Counted from the stretch's first letter, positions 9,501 through 17,580 are shown. The stretch: DNA of 64,000 nucleotides from Thermodesulfobacterium geofontis OPF15 (GCF_000215975.1 NC_015682.1:1240001-1304000), one strand, 5' to 3'. Program-made: numbers and translations. Notes: generated by a model from the sequence alone, not told the origin.

Positions 9501-10901
9501 AGCCATGTATTTAATAACTTCATTTATATCTTCTTTAGTATAACCAAAAGCTACAAGCTTTTCCAAAAATTTGTTCTCTTTTTTAGTAAAGAAAATTTTA
9601 TTTTTAGGAACAAGTTTAGAAAGTCTTACAAGGTTTTTTTCAATCCAATCTCTATAAGGTTTAGAAGAAGCAAGTTCTTCCAAAATTTCTTCAGTCTTTT
9701 TAATAATTCCTTTTTTTAAATCTACTAAAATACTATCTCCAGGACCTAACCTACCCTTTTCTTTAATCTTTTTATTTTCCAAATCAATCATTCCCACTTC
9801 GGAACCTAATATTACAACTCCATCTTCAGTTATAATGTATCTACAAGGACGTAATCCATTTCTATCCAAGTGTGCTCCAATAGTTTCTCCATCAGTAAAA
9901 GCTATTGCTGCAGGTCCATCCCAAGGTTGCATCATAAAAGATTGGAATTCAAAAAATAAACGGACCTTTTCTGAAATATCAGGAACGTTTTCCCAAGCAG
10001 GAGGAATTAACATATTTATAGCATGGATAGGAGAATATCCAGCTAAACAAAGCAATTCAAAAACTCTGTCTAAGGATGCAGAATCGCTTTCTTCAAGAGA
10101 TACAAGAGGATCTATTAATTTTATATTTTCTCCAAAAAATTCATGCTCCAATTCATTTTGTAAAGCTAAAATCCAATTTCTATTTCCTTGCAAAGTATTT
10201 ATTTCTCCATTATGAGCTAAATATCTCAAAGGTTGAGCAAGTTTCCAATTAGGTAAAGTATTTGTAGAATAGCGCTGATGAAATAGGCATAAACTGGATT
10301 CTATAGATTCATCTTTAAGTTCAGGATAAAATTTGTCCAATTGAGGGGCTACAAACATTCCTTTGTATACTAATGTTTTAGAAGAAAGAGAAGCTATATA
10401 TACGTCATCCATTAACTCTGGATCTTTTTCAATTTTTCTTCTTAAAATATAAAGTTCTATTTCAATTTTATTTTTTTCAAGTTTTTCGACATCAAGTAAT
10501 AAATGATAAATTTTAGGCATAGTTTTTAAAGCTGCTTCACCTACTGCTGAGGTATCAACTGGAACTTCTCTCCAAGCAATAAACTTGATAGGTGTATTCT
10601 CAATATACTTTTCAATTTTTCTTTTTAAATCTTCCTTATATAGAAAAACTACACCTACAGCTAAATTATTTATATGAGAAATTTGAAGTTTATTTTTTTC
10701 TAAATATTTTGAAAAAAATCTACGTGGAATTTTTATAAGAATTCCTGCTCCGTCACCTGTTTTCCCATCTCCCCCGATAGCCCCACGATGTGTCAAATTT
10801 TTAACTGCTTCTAATCCCCATTTTACAATTTGATGACTTTCCCTATTTTTAATATCACATACAAAACCTACTCCACAGGAAGAATGGTCTAAAATTTTCA
10901 C
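6501..10901 (-). CDS. gltB: Glutamate synthase, large subunit
   Basis: Makes two glutamates from glutamine and 2-oxoglutarate. Domains in order over 1466 aa: class II glutaminase (about 9-430) with nucleophile Cys9 in SSCGVGF after an unusually short 8-residue leader, central domain (about 480-770), FMN-binding synthase domain (about 800-1170) with the 3Fe-4S cluster motif CIMCRSCHTNKCPTG near 1090-1105, and the GXGXG beta-helix (about 1200-1440). Start is GTG at 10901, about 10 bases after GGAGG. It follows nadE on the same strand after an 84-base gap and is probably in its operon. No gltD (NADPH subunit) is in the window, so the electron donor may be ferredoxin or a distant GltD. Confidence 0.97.
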   Translation of the reverse strand: MKILDHSSCGVGFVCDIKNRESHQIVKWGLEAVKNLTHRGAIGGDGKTGDGAGILIKIPRRFFSKYLEKNKLQISHINNLAVGVVFLYKEDLKRKIEKYIENTPIKFIAWREVPVDTSAVGEAALKTMPKIYHLLLDVEKLEKNKIEIELYILRRKIEKDPELMDDVYIASLSSKTLVYKGMFVAPQLDKFYPELKDESIESSLCLFHQRYSTNTLPNWKLAQPLRYLAHNGEINTLQGNRNWILALQNELEHEFFGENIKLIDPLVSLEESDSASLDRVFELLCLAGYSPIHAINMLIPPAWENVPDISEKVRLFFEFQSFMMQPWDGPAAIAFTDGETIGAHLDRNGLRPCRYIITEDGVVILGSEVGMIDLENKKIKEKGRLGPGDSILVDLKKGIIKKTEEILEELASSKPYRDWIEKNLVRLSKLVPKNKIFFTKKENKFLEKLVAFGYTKEDINEVIKYMAENGSELTFSAGNDTPIPPLSENPVLLFKYFRQKFAQVTNPPIDPIREKKIMSLYMALGRKGNFLKETAFHAKKLQIDSPILLPSEFLAILEQKQFKVNKLPILFSKDKTLEEGLEELFKEAEKLVKEGTEILVLSDKDISSDKIAVPSLLAVSGIFHYLWKKNLVTKVSIIIETGEARDTHQICCLIGYGACAVYPYLAYEIIRELCEKGEIKNEVETAILNYKKALEAGILKILSKMGISTLNSYHGGKIFETVCLNKDFVEKYFPDTPVTLEADGIQEIEESVRKRHKWAFEHEKPEIPIGGEMRFKKGGEWHAWSPYLIKALHKFLKTKKYEDYKEFSKIANNTRPVFIRDLLTYKKAEKPLPIEEVEPIENILKRFVISAMSLGALSPEAHETLAEAANRLGMRSNSGEGGEDPKRYWTIKNSAIKQVASGRFGVTPTYLASAEEIEIKIAQGAKPGEGGQLPGHKVNDYVARLRHSQPGVTLISPPPHHDIYSIEDLAQLINDLKEANPKAKVCVKLVAETGVGTIAAGVAKGYADLVQISGGEGGTGASPYSSIKYAGNYWEIGLAETQKILMENDLRDKVIIKTDGAIRTGKDIVIAALFGAEEFGFGTAAMVALGCIMCRSCHTNKCPTGIATQDSEHRKKFKGKVEEVMAYFRAVAQEVREILSEIGVKSLDEIIGRRDLLEIKTFEEYPGSKRIKLKKFLIDDYPKDKPLRCLVKRNDNPRRSELAKKLEEEIVPYIEREEKVFKEYPIRNVDRSIPTRLNYYIAVKYKDKGLPEDTINLTFFGTAGQSFGAFNHRGLTLTLIGEANDYVGKGMYGGKIIIKPVGIEDSQNHVIMGNTCLYGATGGELYAAGKAGERFAIRNSGAIAVIEGAGLHCCEYMTGGIVVVLGNVGFNFGAGMTGGYAYVLNLDGKLENRLNYSYVTLRELLIEAEVKELKELITRHYNYTQSLWAKHILDNFDIYLNKFFKIIPLEQYHKHVLEIKEAGGEG

Positions 10902-10985
10902 CTTATATCATCCTCCAATAACCTTTATTAGAAAAATATTGAAATTATAAAATTAAATTTTAAGAAAACAATATTCCTCATAAAT

Positions 10986-11750
10986 TTAAATTTTGGGAAA
11001 TGATGGCAAATTACGCTTGTGTTTGCTTCTTTTTATTAGGTTTTCTACATATATAATTCTTTCTAAGGGGATATTTAAATCCTTAGCTATATCCTTCTTT
11101 TTCATTTTTAAATCTATTAATCTATAAAGAATTTTATCAAGAAGATCATATTCTATTCCCAATTCATCTTCATCTGTTTGTCCTTCCCATAAACCTGCGG
11201 TAGGTTTTTTTGAAATAATTTTTTCGGAAACTCCCAATATTTTAGCTATCTCTTTTACTTCAGTTTTATATAAATCCAAAAGGGGAGCTATATCACTTGC
11301 TCCATCACCCCATTTAGTAAAATATCCTACTAAAAATTCAGTTTTATTTGAGGTACCTAAAACTAAATATTTTTTTGCATTAGCAATTCCATAAAGAATA
11401 ACCATTCTACTCCTTACCATTAGATTACCCTTAGTTATTTTATCTATTTCAAATCCTAAAGCTTCTTCAAATTTATTAACTATCTCTTTTATACTTATTA
11501 TTTTATAATCAATGTCTAAATTTTTACATACAAAAATTGCATCTTCAAATTCTTGATTTTGATAATAAGGCATTATTACTCCTAAAACTTTTTCTTTGCC
11601 TAAGGATTTAACAGCAAGATAAGAAGCTGTTGCACTATCAATTCCACCACTTACCCCTAACACAACGCCTTTAGCTTTACTTTCTTTTACTTTTTTTCTT
11701 ATAAAATTAACAATTTTTTCAATTACAAAATAATAATCAAGATTCCGCAT
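10986..11750 (-). CDS. nadE: NH3-dependent NAD+ synthetase
   Basis: Amidates deamido-NAD to NAD+ with ATP. The PP-loop of the adenine-nucleotide alpha-hydrolase fold is [14 protein letters not shown]. Further family motifs are [20 protein letters not shown] and [18 protein letters not shown]. There is no N-terminal nitrilase/glutaminase domain, so free ammonia is the expected amide donor. I chose the ATG at 11750 (MRNLDYYF) with GGGGA about 10 bases upstream over the TTG at 11765. Placing an ammonia-using NAD synthetase first in a nadE-gltB unit, divergent from glnA, fits a nitrogen-responsive block. An operator-like site overlaps its promoter (see 11784-11811). Confidence 0.95.
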   Translation of the reverse strand: MRNLDYYFVIEKIVNFIRKKVKESKAKGVVLGVSGGIDSATASYLAVKSLGKEKVLGVIMPYYQNQEFEDAIFVCKNLDIDYKIISIKEIVNKFEEALGFEIDKITKGNLMVRSRMVILYGIANAKKYLVLGTSNKTEFLVGYFTKWGDGASDIAPLLDLYKTEVKEIAKILGVSEKIISKKPTAGLWEGQTDEDELGIEYDLLDKILYRLIDLKMKKKDIAKDLNIPLERIIYVENLIKRSKHKRNLPSFPKI

Positions 11751-11783
11751 AAATATTTTCCCCAAAATATCTGGCTTCTCAAA

Positions 11784-11811
11784 ATCTTATTACAAAATTT
11801 ATACCTGTCAA
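11784..11811 (-). promoter_or_regulatory. Sigma-70-like promoter of nadE-gltB with overlapping operator-like site
   Basis: On the minus strand TTGACA (11811-11806), 16-base spacer, TAAGAT (11789-11784), about 34 bases before the nadE ATG. Inside the spacer is AAATTTTGTAA (11800-11790), an 8-of-10 match to the ACAATTTTGT half-sites found upstream of glnA. If bound, it would lie between -35 and -10 and so repress. Confidence 0.45.
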
Positions 11812-11868
11812 ATTAATATTCCGATTTTTTTTCTAAAACTTTTTTATAAAATAAGCTATTTTTGTTAA

Positions 11869-11878
11869 ACAATTTTGT
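11869..11878. promoter_or_regulatory. Single ACAATTTTGT dyad in the nadE/glnA intergenic region
   Basis: ACAATTTTGT (ACAANNTTGT dyad) identical to the promoter-proximal glnA site, about 53 bases upstream of the paired sites. It could serve as a third activator site for glnA or a site for nadE. The rest of the 319-base nadE-glnA gap holds only the features listed separately. Confidence 0.4.
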
Positions 11879-11930
11879 AGTAAAATTTGAGAAGAAAATC
11901 AAATAAAACTAAATAGAAAAAGGTGTTGTT

Positions 11931-11958
11931 ACAAAATTGTTACTTTTAACAATTTTGT
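11931..11958 (+). promoter_or_regulatory. Paired activator sites upstream of glnA (ACAANNTTGT twice)
   Basis: ACAAAATTGT (11931-11940), 8 bases, ACAATTTTGT (11949-11958). The larger unit is a perfect 14-base inverted repeat (TTACAAAATTGTTA / TAACAATTTTGTAA) around CTTT. The pair ends 49 bases before the GG of the sigma-54-like element, a usual distance for an enhancer-binding protein. The same pair with the same 8-base gap and 48-base distance occurs at 17642-17669 in the other orientation, which is strong evidence that this is a real operator. The binder is inferred to be the NifA-like protein at 13485. Confidence 0.7.
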
Positions 11959-12004
11959 AATAATGATTAAGACTGAAAAAATTTGAAATATCTAATAAGA
12001 ATTT

Positions 12005-12022
12005 ATAGGCATAGATTTTGAT
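12005..12022 (+). promoter_or_regulatory. Sigma-54-like promoter of glnA
   Basis: ATAGGCATAGATTTTG followed by AT: GG at 12008-12009 and G at 12020 are separated by 10 bases, as in the -24/-12 consensus TGGCAC-N5-TTGC. The -12 element reads TTGA instead of TTGC. The 16-mer is repeated exactly on the minus strand at 17596-17581 behind the same paired operators. It ends 49 bases before the glnA ATG. Confidence 0.6.
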
Positions 12023-12069
12023 ATTTAAGAAAATTTAGAAATTCTTAAAATTAAAAGAGGAGGGTTTAT

Positions 12070-13407
12070 ATGTTTCAAGAAAAGCCAAGGGATAAAAAAG
12101 ATGTGATGGAATTGGTGAAACAGTATGATGTTAAATTTGTAAGATTGTGGTTTACAGATGTTCTTGGACAATTAAAGAGTTTTGCTGTACCTGTAGAGGA
12201 ATTAGAAATGGCTTTTGAAGAGGGTATGGGATTTGATGGTTCATCTATTAGAGGATTTGCAAGGATTGAGGAATCGGATATGATTGCTCGACCTGATCCT
12301 ACTACTTTTGCTATACTTCCATGGAGACCCAAAGAGAAAGCTGTAGCCAGAATGTTTTGCGATATTTACAATCCCGATGGAACACCTTATGAAGGGGATC
12401 CGAGATATGTTTTGAAAAAGAATTTAGAGAAAATGAAAAAAATGGGATTTACCCATTTTTATATTGGTCCTGAACTTGAATTTTTTTATTTTAAAAGTGA
12501 TAAAGCTCCAGAAATTTTAGATAAAGGTGGTTATTTTGATTATCCTATGGATGCAGCTGAAGACCTAAGAAGAGAAACTATTTTTTGTTTAGAGCAAATG
12601 GGAATCAGAGTTGAATATTCTCATCATGAGGTAGCTCCATCTCAACACGAGATAGATTTAAGATATGCTGAAGCTTTAGAAATGGCAGATATTGTAATGA
12701 CTTATAGAGTAGTGGTAAAGGAAGTTGCTAAAAAATATGGAGTTTATGCTACCTTTATGCCTAAACCAATTTTTGGAGTAAACGGAAGCGGAATGCATAC
12801 TCATCAATCTTTATTTATAGGAGATAAAAACGCCTTTTTTGATCCTAATGATCCTTTTCATCTTTCTGATGTAGCCAAAAAATACATTGCAGGGTTATTA
12901 ACCCATATTAAAGAAATAACCTTAGTGTTAAATCAATGGGTAAATTCTTATAAAAGACTTGTTCCTGGTTATGAAGCTCCAGTTTATATTGCCTGGGCAA
13001 GAAGAAATCGTTCAGCTCTTATAAGAGTTCCTATGTATAAACCTGGTAAAGAAAAGGCAACACGTATTGAGTTAAGAAGTCCTGATCCAGCTTGTAATCC
13101 CTATTTAGCTTTTGCCTGTATGCTTGCTGCAGGACTTGAAGGTATTAAAAAAGGATATAGATTACCTGATCCCATTGAAAAAGATATTTATCATTTAAGT
13201 GAAGAAGAAAGAAAAGCTTTAGGAATAGATAATCTTCCTGGAAGTCTTGGTGAAGCTATAGAATATGCTGAAAAAAGTGAATTATTAAAAGAAACTTTAG
13301 GAGAACATGTTTTTAAAGAACTTTTAAATAATAAAAAGCTTGAATGGGATGAATATAGAATTCAAGTTTTTCCTTATGAAATAGAAAAATATTTACCCAT
13401 TTTATAA
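12070..13407 (+). CDS. glnA: Glutamine synthetase, type I
   Basis: Condenses ammonia and glutamate to glutamine with ATP; forms dodecamers. 445 aa with beta-grasp N-domain and catalytic C-domain. Signatures: FDGSSIRGF, the metal-site EVAPSQHEIDLRY, NGSGMHTHQSL, and RSPDPACNPYLA. Where adenylylated GSI-beta enzymes have NLYDLPPEE, this one has KDIYHLSEEERKALGI and ends in the YRIQVFPYEIEKYL pattern of the GSI-alpha group, so feedback inhibition rather than adenylylation is expected. Strong ribosome site GAGGAGGG. The promoter region carries paired operators and a sigma-54-like element. The NifA-like gene follows after 77 bases. Confidence 0.97.
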   Translation: MFQEKPRDKKDVMELVKQYDVKFVRLWFTDVLGQLKSFAVPVEELEMAFEEGMGFDGSSIRGFARIEESDMIARPDPTTFAILPWRPKEKAVARMFCDIYNPDGTPYEGDPRYVLKKNLEKMKKMGFTHFYIGPELEFFYFKSDKAPEILDKGGYFDYPMDAAEDLRRETIFCLEQMGIRVEYSHHEVAPSQHEIDLRYAEALEMADIVMTYRVVVKEVAKKYGVYATFMPKPIFGVNGSGMHTHQSLFIGDKNAFFDPNDPFHLSDVAKKYIAGLLTHIKEITLVLNQWVNSYKRLVPGYEAPVYIAWARRNRSALIRVPMYKPGKEKATRIELRSPDPACNPYLAFACMLAAGLEGIKKGYRLPDPIEKDIYHLSEEERKALGIDNLPGSLGEAIEYAEKSELLKETLGEHVFKELLNNKKLEWDEYRIQVFPYEIEKYLPIL

Positions 13408-13484
13408 AATGCATATTCACAAAAACTATGACTGTATGAAAAAGAAAGAAATAAAAGCAAAGTATTTAGTGAGTGAAAAAAATT

Positions 13485-15038
13485 ATGAATGCTCTTGAAA
13501 GAAAGAATGCGGAATTAACAGCTCTTCTTGAAATAAGTAAAATTTTGAGTTCATCCTTTGAACTTGAAGAAAATATCTACAGAGCACTTAAAGTTCTTTC
13601 TGATTCTCTTCATATGACAAGAGGTACTGTAACTCTTCTTGATCCAGAAACATCAGAATTGAGAATAGCTGTAGCTTATGGTCTAACAAGAGAACAAATA
13701 GCAAGAGGAAAATATAAAATAGGAGAGGGTATCGTTGGAAAGGTTGTTGAAACAGGTTCACCCATTGTTGTCCCTGATATCGGGAAAGAGCCTTTATTTT
13801 TAAATAGAACAAGAGCAAGAATTAATAAAGATAACATATCCTTTCTTTGTGTACCCATAAAGATAAATGAAGAAATTCTTGGTGTCCTCTCTGTAGATAA
13901 AATTTTTGATAAAAGTATAGATTTTGAAGAGGACTTAAGGGTGCTAAATATTGTAGCTACCCTTATTGGACAGGCAATTAAACTTTATCGGAGGTTTTCA
14001 GAAGAAAAACTTAAAAGAGAGGAGCTTACCTTAGAGCTTAGGAATCGCTTTAGCATTCAAAATATTATTACTGTTTCTGATAGGATGCATGAAGTTATAA
14101 AGACTGTAATTAAGGTATCAAAAAGCAAGGCAACAGTATTACTCAGGGGAGAAAGTGGAACAGGAAAAGAGCTTATCGCTAAGGCAATTCATTTTGAAAG
14201 TCCCAGAGCAAAGGGACCTTTTATTGCTGTTAATTGTGCTGCTATTCCTGAAACCCTCCTTGAAGCAGAATTATTTGGATATGAAAGAGGAGCTTTTACA
14301 GGTGCAGTAACAGCAAAACCAGGTAAATTTGAACTTGCCAATGGGGGAACCCTCTTTCTTGATGAGATTGGAGAAACGAGCCCTGCCCTTCAAGCAAAAC
14401 TTTTGAGAGTGATTCAAGAATATACCTTTGAAAGACTTGGTGGTACAAAATCAATAAATGTTGATGTTAGAATAATTGCAGCAACAAACAAAGATTTAGA
14501 GGATATGGTAAAGAAAGGACTCTTTAGGGAAGACCTTTACTGGAGATTAAATGTAGTTTCCATATTTCTTCCACCTTTAAGAGAAAGAAAGGAAGATATA
14601 CCCCTACTTATAGAACACTTTCTAAAGAGATTTAATAAGGAATATGGAAGAAGAATATCTATTTCTTCTCAGGCGATGGAGAAACTAATAAGATATTCAT
14701 GGCCTGGTAATGTTAGAGAACTTGAAAATACTATTGAAAGACTCGTTATCCTTGCTGAGAAAGAAGAAATTACTGTTGAAGATCTTCCCATTCATATCAG
14801 GTCCGAAATGTTAAAAACTCTTAATCCTAGTAATACCTATTCTTTAAAAAAAGAAATTGAGGAATTAGAGAAGAGAAGAATAGAGGAGGCTCTAAAAAAG
14901 TGTGATTATAATCAAGCTCGTGCTGCTCGCTTGCTTGGTATTACCCAAAGACAAATTGGGTATAAAATAAAAAAATATAAAATTTTAATTCCTTCATTTC
15001 GAGCTTTTGCCTCTCTTCAAGTAGGAAACATTAAGTAA
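13485..15038 (+). CDS. NifA-like sigma-54-dependent transcriptional activator (GAF-AAA+-Fis HTH)
   Basis: Activator of sigma-54 promoters. GAF sensor domain (about 10-175, residues such as GIVGKVVETGSPIVVPDI), AAA+ domain (about 195-420) with GESGTGKE, the contact loop GAFTGA, GGTLFLDEIGE and the arginine-rich FREDLYWRLNV, and a C-terminal helix-turn-helix ARAARLLGITQRQIGYKIKKY, which resembles NifA more than NtrC. There is no receiver domain. Start: GTG at 13473 or ATG at 13485; I prefer 13485, with GTGAGTG about 9 bases upstream. It sits between glnA (77 bases upstream) and a convergent glnB operon, so control of both is likely. No nif structural genes are in the window, so a general nitrogen role is more likely than nitrogen fixation alone. 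Confidence 0.9.
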   Translation: MNALERKNAELTALLEISKILSSSFELEENIYRALKVLSDSLHMTRGTVTLLDPETSELRIAVAYGLTREQIARGKYKIGEGIVGKVVETGSPIVVPDIGKEPLFLNRTRARINKDNISFLCVPIKINEEILGVLSVDKIFDKSIDFEEDLRVLNIVATLIGQAIKLYRRFSEEKLKREELTLELRNRFSIQNIITVSDRMHEVIKTVIKVSKSKATVLLRGESGTGKELIAKAIHFESPRAKGPFIAVNCAAIPETLLEAELFGYERGAFTGAVTAKPGKFELANGGTLFLDEIGETSPALQAKLLRVIQEYTFERLGGTKSINVDVRIIAATNKDLEDMVKKGLFREDLYWRLNVVSIFLPPLRERKEDIPLLIEHFLKRFNKEYGRRISISSQAMEKLIRYSWPGNVRELENTIERLVILAEKEEITVEDLPIHIRSEMLKTLNPSNTYSLKKEIEELEKRRIEEALKKCDYNQARAARLLGITQRQIGYKIKKYKILIPSFRAFASLQVGNIK

Positions 15039-15699
15039 AAAAGGTCTCGTAAAACAGATCCGCTCTTAGACGGTATCTTGGATAAAATTTTTCTGTATTT
15101 TTTAATATTTCTTGTAAGTCTTCTCTATCCTGAAACCATTCCTTTATGATATCAGGCGTAACCTCTATATGGAACTGAAGAGCATAGGAATTATTATACT
15201 TAAAAGCCTGATTAGGATAATTCTTTGAACTTGCAAGCTTAACTGCACCTGATGGAATATCAAAAGTATCTCCATGCCATTGTAAAACCATAGTATAACC
15301 AATTGGCTCAATAAGTTGTCCAAAGATCTTATCTCTTACTCCATTAATAGTTGGTTCAATTGGTAACCAACCAATCTCCTCCTTATGTCCTCGATATACT
15401 TTTGCACCAAGAACATAAGCTATTAATTGAGCACCAAGGCATATGCCAAGGACTTTTTTATTCATCTTAAGAGCCTTTTCTATTGTACTGGCTACATCTT
15501 TAAGGAAAGGATATTGCTCCATTTCATAAACAGCCATAGGGCCACCCATTATGACAATTGATGAGAAAGTATTCAGGGAAGGAATTGGCTCACCAAGGCT
15601 TGCCTCTACAACTCTAAAAGAAATATTATTGTTTTTCAAAAAATCGAGAATTGTTCCTGGTCCTTCCGAAACAACATTTTTTATAATTAAGACTTTCAT
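15031..15699 (-). CDS. Class I glutamine amidotransferase (GMP-synthase-like)
   Basis: Glutaminase domain of the GATase1 family, stand-alone (222 aa). Nucleophile Cys in LGICLGAQLIAY, catalytic His-Glu in LQFHIEVT, oxyanion region VIMGGPMAVYE. I chose ATG 15699 because GAGG lies 6 bases upstream; an upstream start at 15711 would run through this ribosome site. It is 52 bases downstream of glnB and probably co-transcribed. It overlaps the 3' end of the NifA-like gene by 8 bases, tail to tail. Similar proteins are annotated as GMP-synthase-like without a known acceptor. Its place in a glnA-glnB block suggests glutamine hydrolysis or a regulatory role, but that is inference. Confidence 0.88.
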   Translation of the reverse strand: MKVLIIKNVVSEGPGTILDFLKNNNISFRVVEASLGEPIPSLNTFSSIVIMGGPMAVYEMEQYPFLKDVASTIEKALKMNKKVLGICLGAQLIAYVLGAKVYRGHKEEIGWLPIEPTINGVRDKIFGQLIEPIGYTMVLQWHGDTFDIPSGAVKLASSKNYPNQAFKYNNSYALQFHIEVTPDIIKEWFQDREDLQEILKNTEKFYPRYRLRADLFYETFFT

Positions 15700-15751
15700 A
15701 ATAAACCTCAATTTAGTATCTTTTCAAAATATTGCTAGCTTTTATCTTGGG

Positions 15752-16129
<378 letters not shown>

Positions 16130-16169
16130 TTAATACCTTTTGGGTTATATTATAAAGTTGTAGCTTGCA

Positions 16170-16310
16170 AAATAGAGAGGGACAGGGACTCCATTTTTTG
16201 TAGGCCTTTGAGCCTCCAAAGGAGTATGTCCCTCTGTCCCTCAACACCCGATAAGTTGGTTGGGCTAAAAAAGCCCCAGCTACTCGGGAGGATGGTGTGA
16301 GGGACTTCAA
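16170..16310 (+). ncRNA. Candidate IS110 bridge RNA (non-coding left end)
   Basis: Two strong stem-loops fill the region between the inferred left end and the transposase. Hairpin 1: GAGGGACAGGGAC (16177-16189) pairs with GTCCCTCTGTCCCTC (16228-16242, 2-base bulge), then TCC/GGA, an internal loop, and AGGC/GCCT (16202-16215). Hairpin 2: ACACC/GGTGT (16244-16298), CCGA/TCGG, an internal loop, and GGGC/GCCC (16262-16276). Two hairpins with internal loops match the known architecture of IS110 bridge RNAs, in which such loops bind target and donor DNA. Transcript ends and guide pairing are not established. GACTCCATTTT at 16187 resembles GACTCCTTTT at the right end (17551). Confidence 0.55.
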
Positions 16311-16334
16311 AAATCTTAAATCGGAGGTAGCAAA

Positions 16335-17531
16335 ATGCAATACTACGTAGGTATTGATATCTCTAAAGATTCTTTTCATTTCTGCATCCTTAATAACTCT
16401 GCTCAAACCATTGCTTCCGGCAACCTCCCTATGTCCCTTGAAGGCTTTAAATCCCTCCTTAACACCCTTAAGTCTCTCCCAGAGCCAGTTGTTGTCATGG
16501 AATCCTCTGGTAGATTCCATATCCCACTTTATCTTTTCCTCACCGAAAATAACATCCAAACTTTCATCCTTAACCCTAAGATCGTACGCAGATTCTTTGA
16601 GTTTATCTCTGCTAACAATCCCTCTAAACAAGATAAAAAAGATGCCAAAATCCTTGCTCTCTTTGCTCTTAGTAACCCCCAATTCCTTAAATCCTATCCT
16701 AAAAACTCTGAACTCCGTACCCTTTCCCGTCTCATCCAAAAACTTAAACATGATTGCTCCCGCAAAAACCTAAATCAAATACGCTCTTTCCTGATCTCCC
16801 CAGAAGCTGAAAAACACTTCAATATCTACTCCCACTCCTTCCTTAACATCCTCCTTGAATACCCTTCTGCAAAAGCTATCAAAAAAGCTAAACCCTCCGA
16901 AATCTCCGAAATCATTAAATCCTCTATACAAAAGGGTAAATCCCCATCTTTCACCCCTGAAGAACTTATCTCCCTTGCTAAATGCTCCATAGGTGTCGAT
17001 GACCCCTATCTTTCTCAAACCCTCGTATTCTACATCGAAAAACTCTTCTTCCTTGAACCAAGAATTAAAAAGCTTGAAAACATGCTTATAGAAAAATTGG
17101 ATGAAAACCAACAAGAACAAATTAAATTCATTTCCTCTATAAAAGGTATTTCTCCAAAACTTGCAAGCCTCTTTTTGGTTGAAATCGGAGATATAAAAAG
17201 ATTTTCCAATGCAAAAAAGCTTATAAAGTATGCTGGCACAGATCCAGTAATAAAACAATCTGGTAAGTATAAAGTCAAGATGAGTATATCTAAGCAAGGT
17301 TCGAGCTTCCTCAGAAATGTTCTTTTCCAAATGGCTGTAGGTGTAGTAAAATGGAATTTTTACTTCAGGTCTTACTTTTTGCGTAAGAAGAAAAATTTTG
17401 GCAGTTATAAGAAAGCAATGATAGCAGTTGTAAACAAACTCGTAAGAGTCATTTATGCAATTTGTACAAAAGGAACCTTCTTTAACCCTTCTTTTTCTAA
17501 TTTCCCTTCTCAGGAGGTCTCTCATGTTTAA
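16335..17531 (+). CDS. IS110-family transposase (DEDD recombinase)
   Basis: RNA-guided recombinase of IS110 elements. N-terminal RuvC-like DEDD domain: Asp8 (GIDISKD), Glu56 (VVMESSG), Asp100 and Asp103 (KQDKKDAK). C-terminal Transposase_20 domain with GISPKLASLFLVEIGDI and the conserved serine Ser309 in IKQSGKYK. 398 aa, ribosome site GGAGG before ATG; the gene looks intact. It is transcribed against glnB. Base use changes within the gene: to about 17080 Ile is mostly ATC and C-rich codons dominate, after it ATA and AGA/AGT codons typical of the host take over, which suggests a mosaic origin. Long antisense frames here are by-products. Confidence 0.93.
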   Translation: MQYYVGIDISKDSFHFCILNNSAQTIASGNLPMSLEGFKSLLNTLKSLPEPVVVMESSGRFHIPLYLFLTENNIQTFILNPKIVRRFFEFISANNPSKQDKKDAKILALFALSNPQFLKSYPKNSELRTLSRLIQKLKHDCSRKNLNQIRSFLISPEAEKHFNIYSHSFLNILLEYPSAKAIKKAKPSEISEIIKSSIQKGKSPSFTPEELISLAKCSIGVDDPYLSQTLVFYIEKLFFLEPRIKKLENMLIEKLDENQQEQIKFISSIKGISPKLASLFLVEIGDIKRFSNAKKLIKYAGTDPVIKQSGKYKVKMSISKQGSSFLRNVLFQMAVGVVKWNFYFRSYFLRKKKNFGSYKKAMIAVVNKLVRVIYAICTKGTFFNPSFSNFPSQEVSHV

Positions 17532-17580
17532 TTCCTATTTCCTGATAGTTGACTCCTTTTCTTAATTTCAATTAAAGATA

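Larger units (their letters stand above)
16131..17562 (+). mobile_element. IS110-family insertion sequence between glnB and its promoter
   Basis: A DEDD transposase with a structured non-coding left end of about 200 bases and a short right end of about 30 bases, the layout of the IS110 group. Boundaries are inferred from a shared CTTAAT at 16129-16134 and 17561-17566; IS110 elements usually recombine at a two-base core such as CT and leave no inverted repeats, so about 1432 bases is a prediction. Removing it would join the minus-strand sigma-54 module at 17581-17669 to glnB with a 55-base leader, close to the 49 of glnA, which supports these ends. Codon use of the 5' half of the transposase is much richer in C than its neighbours. 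Confidence 0.75.

Noticed and set aside
9835-10215. Plus-strand frames inside gltB (also 7503-7976, 9085-9294)
   Set aside because: Antisense to highly conserved gltB codons; Ser/Phe-rich nonsense composition typical of shadow frames.
16262-16276. GGGC-TAAAAAA-GCCC hairpin as an intrinsic terminator
   Set aside because: No T-run after the stem; it is better explained as the tip of the second bridge-RNA stem-loop.
16770-17525. Long minus-strand open frame (251 codons) opposite the IS110 transposase, and another at 16119-16751
   Set aside because: They are complements of a clear transposase gene and its left end, with no recognisable domains and no ribosome site; the C-rich composition simply lacks stops on that strand.
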